Below, piece after piece: positions 58,101 through 64,000 of a stretch of DNA of 64,000 nt (position 1 is its first letter; each line of letters opens with the position of its first letter). Source of the stretch: Stictocephala bisonia (lineage: Eukaryota; Arthropoda; Insecta; Hemiptera; Membracidae); contig JAQJVL010000111.1 of assembly GCA_035578905.1 (NCBI GenBank), positions 497,107-561,106 of the forward strand. The letters are read 5' to 3'. The position numbers were made by a program, and so were the translations under genes. The notes under the pieces are model-generated. The model was not told the origin of the DNA. It saw only the letters and a list, made by a program, of their open reading frames with translations, and made no database searches.

Positions 58101-61034
58101 ACCTGCCATTATTACCCCTTCCTATCACAGTACACTCACTGCACGAGGCAAGTGTGAGAGGGGGTGTAATGAGTAGAATGGGCCATGAAGTGAGCCACTT
58201 GTCAACGTCACGAAGTATGTGACGGCCGTCCTCTGTTAACCTGCCATTATTACGCCTTCCTATCACAGTACGCTCACTGTACGAGGACAGTGTGAGAGGG
58301 GGTGTAGTGAGTAGAATGGGCCATGAAGTGAGCCACTAGTCAGCGTCACGAAGTATGTGACGGTCTTCCTCTGTTAACCTGCCATTATTACCCCTTCCTA
58401 TCACAGTACACTCACTGCACGAGGACAGTGTGAGAGGGGGTGTAATTAGTAGAATGGGCCATGAAGTGATCCACTTGTCAGCGTCACGAACTATGTGACG
58501 GCCGTCCTCTGTTAACCTGCCATTATTACCCCTTCCTATCACAGTACACTTACTGCACGAGGACAGTGTGAGAGGGGGTGTAATTAGTAGAATGGGCCAT
58601 GAAGTGACCCACTTGTCAGCGTCACGAAGTATGTGACGGCCGTCCTCTGTTAACCTGCCATTATTACCCCTTCCTATCACAGTACACTCACTGTACGAGG
58701 ACAGTGTGAGAGGGGGTGTAATTAGTAGAATGGGCCATGAATTGAGCCACTTGTCAGCGTCACGAAGTATGTGACGGCCGTCCTCTGTTAACCTGCCATT
58801 ATTACCCCTTCCTATCACAGTACACTCACTGTACGAGGACAGTGCGAGAGGGGGTGTAGTGAGTAGAATGGGCCATGAAGTGAGCCACTAGTCAGCGTCA
58901 CGAAGTATGTGACGGTCTTCCTCTGTTAACCTGTCTTTATTACCCCTTCCTATCACAATACACTCACTGTACGAGGACAGTGTGAGAGGGGGTGTAATTA
59001 GTAGAATGGGCCATGAAGTGAGCCAACTTGTCAGCGTCACGAAGTATGTGACGGCCGTCCTCTGTTAACCTGCCATTATTACCCCTTCCTATCACAGTAC
59101 ACTCACTGTACGAGGACAGTGAGAGAGGGGGTGTAGTGAGTAGAATGGGCCATGAAGTGAGCCACTAGTCAGCGTCACGAAGTATGTGACGGTCTTCCTC
59201 TGTTAACCTGTCTTTATTACCCCTTCCTATCACAGTACACTCACTGTACGAGGACAGTGTGAGAGGGAGTGTAATTAGTAGAATGGGCCATGAAGTGAGC
59301 CCACTTGTCAGCGTCACGAAGTATGTGACGGTCTTCCTCTGTTAACCTTCTTTATTACCCCTTCCTATCACAGTACACTCACTGTACGAGGACAGTGTGA
59401 GAGGGGGTGTAATTAGTAGAATGGGCCATGAAGTGAGCCACTAGTCAGCGTCACGAAGTATGTGACGGCCGTCCTCTGTTAACCTGCCATTATTACCCCT
59501 TCCTATCACAGTACACTCACTGCACGGGGGCAGTGTGAGAGGGGGTGTAATTAGTAGAATGGGCCATGAAGTGAGCCACTTGTCAACGTCACGAAGTATG
59601 TGACGGCCGTCCTCTGTTAACCTGCCATTATTACCACCTCCTACCACAGTACACCCACTGCACGGGGGCAGTGTGAGAGGGGGTGTAATTAGTAGAATGG
59701 GCCATGAAGTGAGTCACTTGTCAGCGTCACGAAGTATGTGACGGCCGTCCTCTGTTAACCTGCCATTATTACCCCTTCCTATCACAGTACACTCACTGCA
59801 CGAGGCAAGTGTGAGAGGGGGTGTAATGAGTAGAATGGGCCATGAAGTGAGCCCACTTGTCAGCGTCACGAAGTATGTGACGGCTGTCCTCTGTTACAAC
59901 CTGCCTTGAATTCCCCTCCTACCACAGTACTCACTGCACGAGGACAGTGTGAGAGGGGGTGTACTGAGTAGAAAGGGCCATGAAGTGAGCCCACTTGTCA
60001 GCGTCATGAAGTATGTGACGGCCGTCCTCTGTTAACCTGCCATTATTACCACCTCCTACCACAGTACACTCACTGCACGGGGGCAGTGTGAGAGGGGGTG
60101 TAATTAGTAGAATGGGCCATGAAGTGAGTCACTTGTCAGCGTCACGAAGTATGTGACCCCTTCCTATCACAGTACACTTACTGTACGAGGACAGTGTGAG
60201 AGGGGGTGTAGTGAGTAGAATGGGCCATGAAGTGAGCCACTTGTCAGTGTCACGAAGTATGTGACGGCCGTCCTCTGTTAACCTGCCATTATTACCCCTT
60301 CCTATCACAGTACACTCACTGCACGGGGGCAGTGTGAGAGGGGGTGTAATTAGTAGAATGGGCCATGAAGTGAGCCCACTTGTCAGCGTCATGAAGTATG
60401 TGACGGCCGTCCTCTGTTAACCTGCCATTATTACCACCTCCTACCACAGTACACTCACTGCACGGGGGCAGTGTGAGAGGGGGTGTAATTAGTAGAATGG
60501 GCCATGAAGTGAGTCACTTGTCAGCGTCACGAAGTATGTGACGGCCGTCCTCTGTTAACCTGCCATTATTACCCCTTCCTATCACAGTACACTTACTGTA
60601 CGAGGACAGTGTGAGAGGGGGTGTAGTGAGTAGAATGGGCCATGAAGTGAGCCACTTGTCAGTGTCACGAAGTATGTGACGGCCGTCCTCTGTTAACCTG
60701 CCATTATTACCCCTTCCTATCACAGTACACTCACTGCACGGGGGCAGTGTGAGAGGGGGTGTAATTAGTAGAATGGGCCATGAAGTGAGTCACTTGTCAG
60801 CGTCACGAAGTATGTGACGGCCGTCCTCTGTTAACCTGCCATTATTACCCCTTCCTATCACAGTACACTTACTGTACGAGGACAGTGTGAGAGGGGGTGT
60901 AGTGAGTAGAATGGGCCATGAAGTGAGCCACTTGTCAGTGTCACGAAGTATGTGACGGCCGTCCTCTGTTAACCTGCCATTATTACCCCTTCCTATCACA
61001 GTACACTCACTGCACGAGGACAGTGTGAGAGGGT
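55132..61034. repeat. 138-bp satellite-like array, about 43 copies, 5.9 kb
   Basis: The unit contains AGTAGAATGGGCCATGAAGT, ACGTCACGAAGTATGTGACG, GCCGTCCTCTGTTAACCTGC and CAGTGTGAGAGGGGGTGTAA. Two short hairpins recur in each unit (CGTCAC/GTGACG, and CTCACTGT/ACAGTG-GAG). Sequence variants come in linked sets: ACCACCTCCTACC with GCACGGGGGC, or ACCCCTTCCTATC with GTACGAGGAC, plus a GCACGAGGCAAG form. Edge units are shorter or rearranged (for example 59880-60180). Period 138 keeps a minus frame open for 713 codons (55849-57990). The differences among units change amino acids (Val/Ile, Gly/Arg, Pro/Ser/Ala), so I see no sign that a protein is preserved. Confidence 0.96.
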
Positions 61035-62042
61035 ATAACAAATCTTCCTGCTGTCGAAATGAATTTCAGTGACAGTTTCCTAAAGACATTTTTATTCTGC
61101 TATCCAAATGTTAATATCAATATTTTAATTGTTTACGTTTTGACTCTAATTTTGAATACCCTGTTTTTTCTGTTTTAAATGCATTTCTATAAAATTAACT
61201 TCTGCGGTGATAAGTTATATACAGTATAATTAGTAATTTCGCAAAATTTTTGTATGTTTTAGTAAACTATTTTTTTTTTTTAATTGTACATTTATAATAT
61301 GTGTTTTGTGCGCTCATTTCCACGGATATAGCTTTGTTACAGTGTACAACTAAACTAAACATGTGTCCATATTCTTACATTTTGTATCTAATTGCAACTT
61401 GACAATCATAATAGAACTTGTCATATTGTTTCGCTTCTCTTAAATTGAGTTGAAACTTTCATGGACGATGACGTGCGAATTATTTTATATGGAAAGAATG
61501 GACAGGGCTCAGTAGAGCAAAAAATTGGGACAGGTGTAGGGCAATAACCTGGTGGCGTGGATCTGTCAATTTTGTTTGGAACACGTCCATCTTTGTGAAG
61601 CTCTCCTCTCGCTCGGCCAATCTGTACTGACGCTGTCAATATAACGCATGTGTCATTGTGATATTAATTAACAGAATAACAATATTGCGTGGGACCATTG
61701 GTTCCTTTATAACTTGTTGGTCGCTGAGACAACGTAACTTTACTTCAACGATAAAGTACAAGTGATTTGTACAAGTGACACATCCTTACGATACATACTT
61801 TTTACATGGAATATGTCTTGCTCCGTACTTGCAATTTTCATTTACACCCATGAATATCTGATGACATAAAATCATGCTGAAACTAACTTGTTAACTGTCA
61901 ACATTGTTATTGGTTAGTTCATTTGTTTCATAAAGTCTCTAATAACGGAAGTATTGAAATAAATAACAAACGCATCAAAACACGTTTTTATGATATGTAC
62001 ACGTTATAAAAGAAGGCTAGGATTTCTGTTTTTATTGCTATC
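61035..62042. other. AT-rich non-coding stretch
   Basis: Mostly AT-rich, with a mixed patch at 61490-61630. No frames beyond 72 codons and no recognised element. Confidence 0.5.
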
Positions 62043-62262
62043 CGTACGTGTATGGGTGGATGAGTGGGTGGGCCAGTTAATACCACCATACGTGTATGGG
62101 TGGGCGGGTGGTTCAATACCGCCGTACGTATATGGGTGGGCGGGTGGGTCAATACCACCGTACGTGTATGGGTGGACGGGTCATTCAATACCACCGTACA
62201 TATATAGGTGGGCGGGTCAGTCAATACCACCGTACGTGTATGGGTGGGCGGGTGGGTCAACA
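62043..62262. repeat. 36-bp minisatellite, about 6 copies, G-rich
   Basis: The unit contains CGTGTATGGGTGGGCGGGTG followed by GGTCAATACCACCGTA. Perfect GGGTGGGCGGGTGGG stretches occur at 62134-62148 and 62242-62256, which fit the one-base-loop G-quadruplex pattern. Other units carry broken versions. Confidence 0.95.
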
Positions 62263-63039
62263 CACATAATGGGCCTTACACATGAACAATAATACAATGA
62301 AAAAAGCAACACAGAAACTCCATTTAAATTCTATTTAAAGTTAACATACTCATGTAGGCCTAGACACACTTAAAACATTCCACCATAGACACAATGGTAT
62401 CGACGGATAATTATGTTTTTACGTATATTTTATACAACAACAAAAACTTACATCATAGGGAGGGTGTACAGTATGTGCGCAAGAGTTGTGTTTGAAGGGA
62501 GAGTGGTAGGGATTTTGTATGGACCATGTTTGGAACACCAGAACATGTGCAAAACCAGACGGTTAAACAATGAATTTTCATCATATTTAAGATATTGAAA
62601 TGTCAAAATACAGCATCACAAAACATTACGAGTTCACAGTTTGGTTTTAAAAATGTTTATGTACAATATTATAACTTTTTTTATTATATCACAATTATTA
62701 TTTTTGTATTGCAAGTTTTATAGCAATACCACCAGTTTGATATTGGTGAATAATTTGTGATTCAATCGATATGCGAGTGTTTTCTAACCCAAACCAGAAA
62801 TCTGAACAATGAAGTTGTACCGCCCAGGCAGGCATTACAAATGGACGACACTTAAGAGGTAACTGACGACGTGAACTACTTGATGTTAATATACCAACAA
62901 TTAGTAAATATTTAAACCAAATTATTTACTGCCAAACGAAGAAGTAAAACATTAATGTCAGCCCGAATTCGGTATCAAGCCAAAATATACCTGTTCAGCT
63001 CAACTTAACGTAACTTAATTTAGTTGGTGAGCGAATGCC
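62263..63039. other. Non-coding stretch
   Basis: TAGGCCTA at 62355-62362. No repeats or frames recognised. Confidence 0.5.
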
Positions 63040-63300
63040 TTTTGAGCTTCGAAAAGTGAAAATTAAGTTGGCCTCCTAGGCGTGTAGACATCCGCGGCCC
63101 TCGGCAAGGTGGCTAATTATGATAATCATCGTTTGCACCTATTTGAATACAGAAGAGCCGGCCCGCCGTAGTCGTTCCCAAGAGACTGTTAAATGCCGAT
63201 TGTTGTAATTCAATATTCTGCCGTGGCGCGCTGCAGGCGTTTTCTTTACACTTCCGTCAGTATCTCTCGACAAAGAGATGGTCGCGATTCTGTGGCTCGA
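63040..63300. other. Non-coding island, candidate regulatory element
   Basis: Mixed-composition, non-repetitive block with GGTGGCTAATTATGATAATC and a CpG-rich segment (GGCCCGCCGTAGTCG, CCGTGGCGCGCTGCAGGCG). No frame. Same class as the other islands. Confidence 0.36.
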
Positions 63301-64000
63301 TTTTAAAGAATGAAGTTTTTTACTTCTTACTCACGAATGTACTAGCCTATATAACTAAATATATAACTAAATATATAACTAGTGTACTTTTCACAAATAT
63401 GATTAACTCTAGAAAATTGATAAATTACTTTCAATATTAATAAAGATCTCGCAGCTTTCTCTACATCATGCACTATAACATATACCTGCTATGCTCTAAA
63501 TGTTTCCTCTTACTAGAACACGGTCTTGGGTTGCATACCTCGAAATGAAATGAATTTCTCTCTTGTCCTATACTAAGGAAACTTTCATTCACACACTCGA
63601 CCAACAAGCCTCATCAATAACATTTGTAGACATTACTTAAATCGCTAAAGTGTTAAGCCAGATACTAAATATATGAACCCGCCTTTGGACGTGCAAGCTG
63701 GTGCACTTCCCCTAGCATTTAGTTTCCTATGATGAACAATTCGTAATATTAAAATAATTTTCAAAACTACGTACATAATGATATACTGTATAAAAACATG
63801 ACATACCTAGATATATAACAGCGAATTAAAGTAGATAAATCGAATTTGCATTACTTGCAGAAAGGCCGGCAAGTGGAGATTAATATTTACGATAAGTCCA
63901 CGGCCCTGGATCTAATACGATTTGTAGTACAAAGTGGAGATTAGAGTTTGTAGTTCCGGCTTTGTAGGGCTCTTCCTGTCTTGTAACTCGGTTTCGTCCA
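63301..64000. other. Non-coding sequence to window end
   Basis: Contains a short (TATAACTAAA)n-like triplicate near 63350-63380 and a mixed block from about 63850 to the end that may continue outside the window. Nothing coding seen. Confidence 0.45.

Overview
The window looks like non-coding nuclear DNA from an animal, most likely an arthropod and probably an insect. I cannot name the species. It is AT-rich and holds no recognisable host protein-coding gene, tRNA or rRNA. What it does hold is transposable-element debris, one very young LTR retrotransposon, and an unusual number of different minisatellite arrays. The retroelement mix (Jockey/CR1-type LINEs, a Penelope-like element with a GIY-YIG nuclease, a Ty3/Gypsy element primed by initiator-Met tRNA, a short Helitron, and TIR and hAT-like MITEs) suits an arthropod genome.

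Layout. 0-7 kb: a possible tRNA-derived SINE, a 48-bp minisatellite, a 5'-truncated LINE with a 734-codon reverse-transcriptase frame (2270-4700), and a 95-bp minisatellite. 7-15 kb: minisatellites of 117, 30 and 37 bp, a MITE, and a tandem array of about 300-400 bp units that each carry a (CG)n(TG)n tract. 15-20.4 kb: a decayed Penelope-like element and two decayed LINE 3' ends. 20.6-25 kb: a 59-bp minisatellite, a 305-bp Helitron and two head-to-head MITE copies. 25-33 kb: a 380-bp inverted duplication bracketing minisatellites of 119, 61 and 39 bp, then a 54-bp array. 33-40 kb: two foldback elements, a 56-bp minisatellite and a hAT-like MITE. 40.4-47.9 kb: a 22-bp minisatellite split by a 6380-bp Ty3/Gypsy element. 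48-64 kb: minisatellites of 149, about 22 (degenerate), 138 (5.9 kb long) and 36 bp.

Between the repeats lie islands of about 150-500 bp with balanced base composition, no internal repetition and frequent TAATTA-type motifs. They resemble the conserved non-coding elements found around developmental regulators in other genomes; this is inference only. Every coding retroelement lies on the minus strand, which would fit a large intron of a plus-strand gene, again by inference.

The only coherent multi-domain coding unit is the LTR element's nucleocapsid zinc knuckle, protease, reverse transcriptase, RNase H and integrase. It is broken into frames at homopolymer runs and lacks most of gag, so it cannot work alone as written. 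I found no convincing undescribed biological system. The most useful leads are the Helitron, the MITE foldback, the gag-deleted young LTR element and the minisatellite density.
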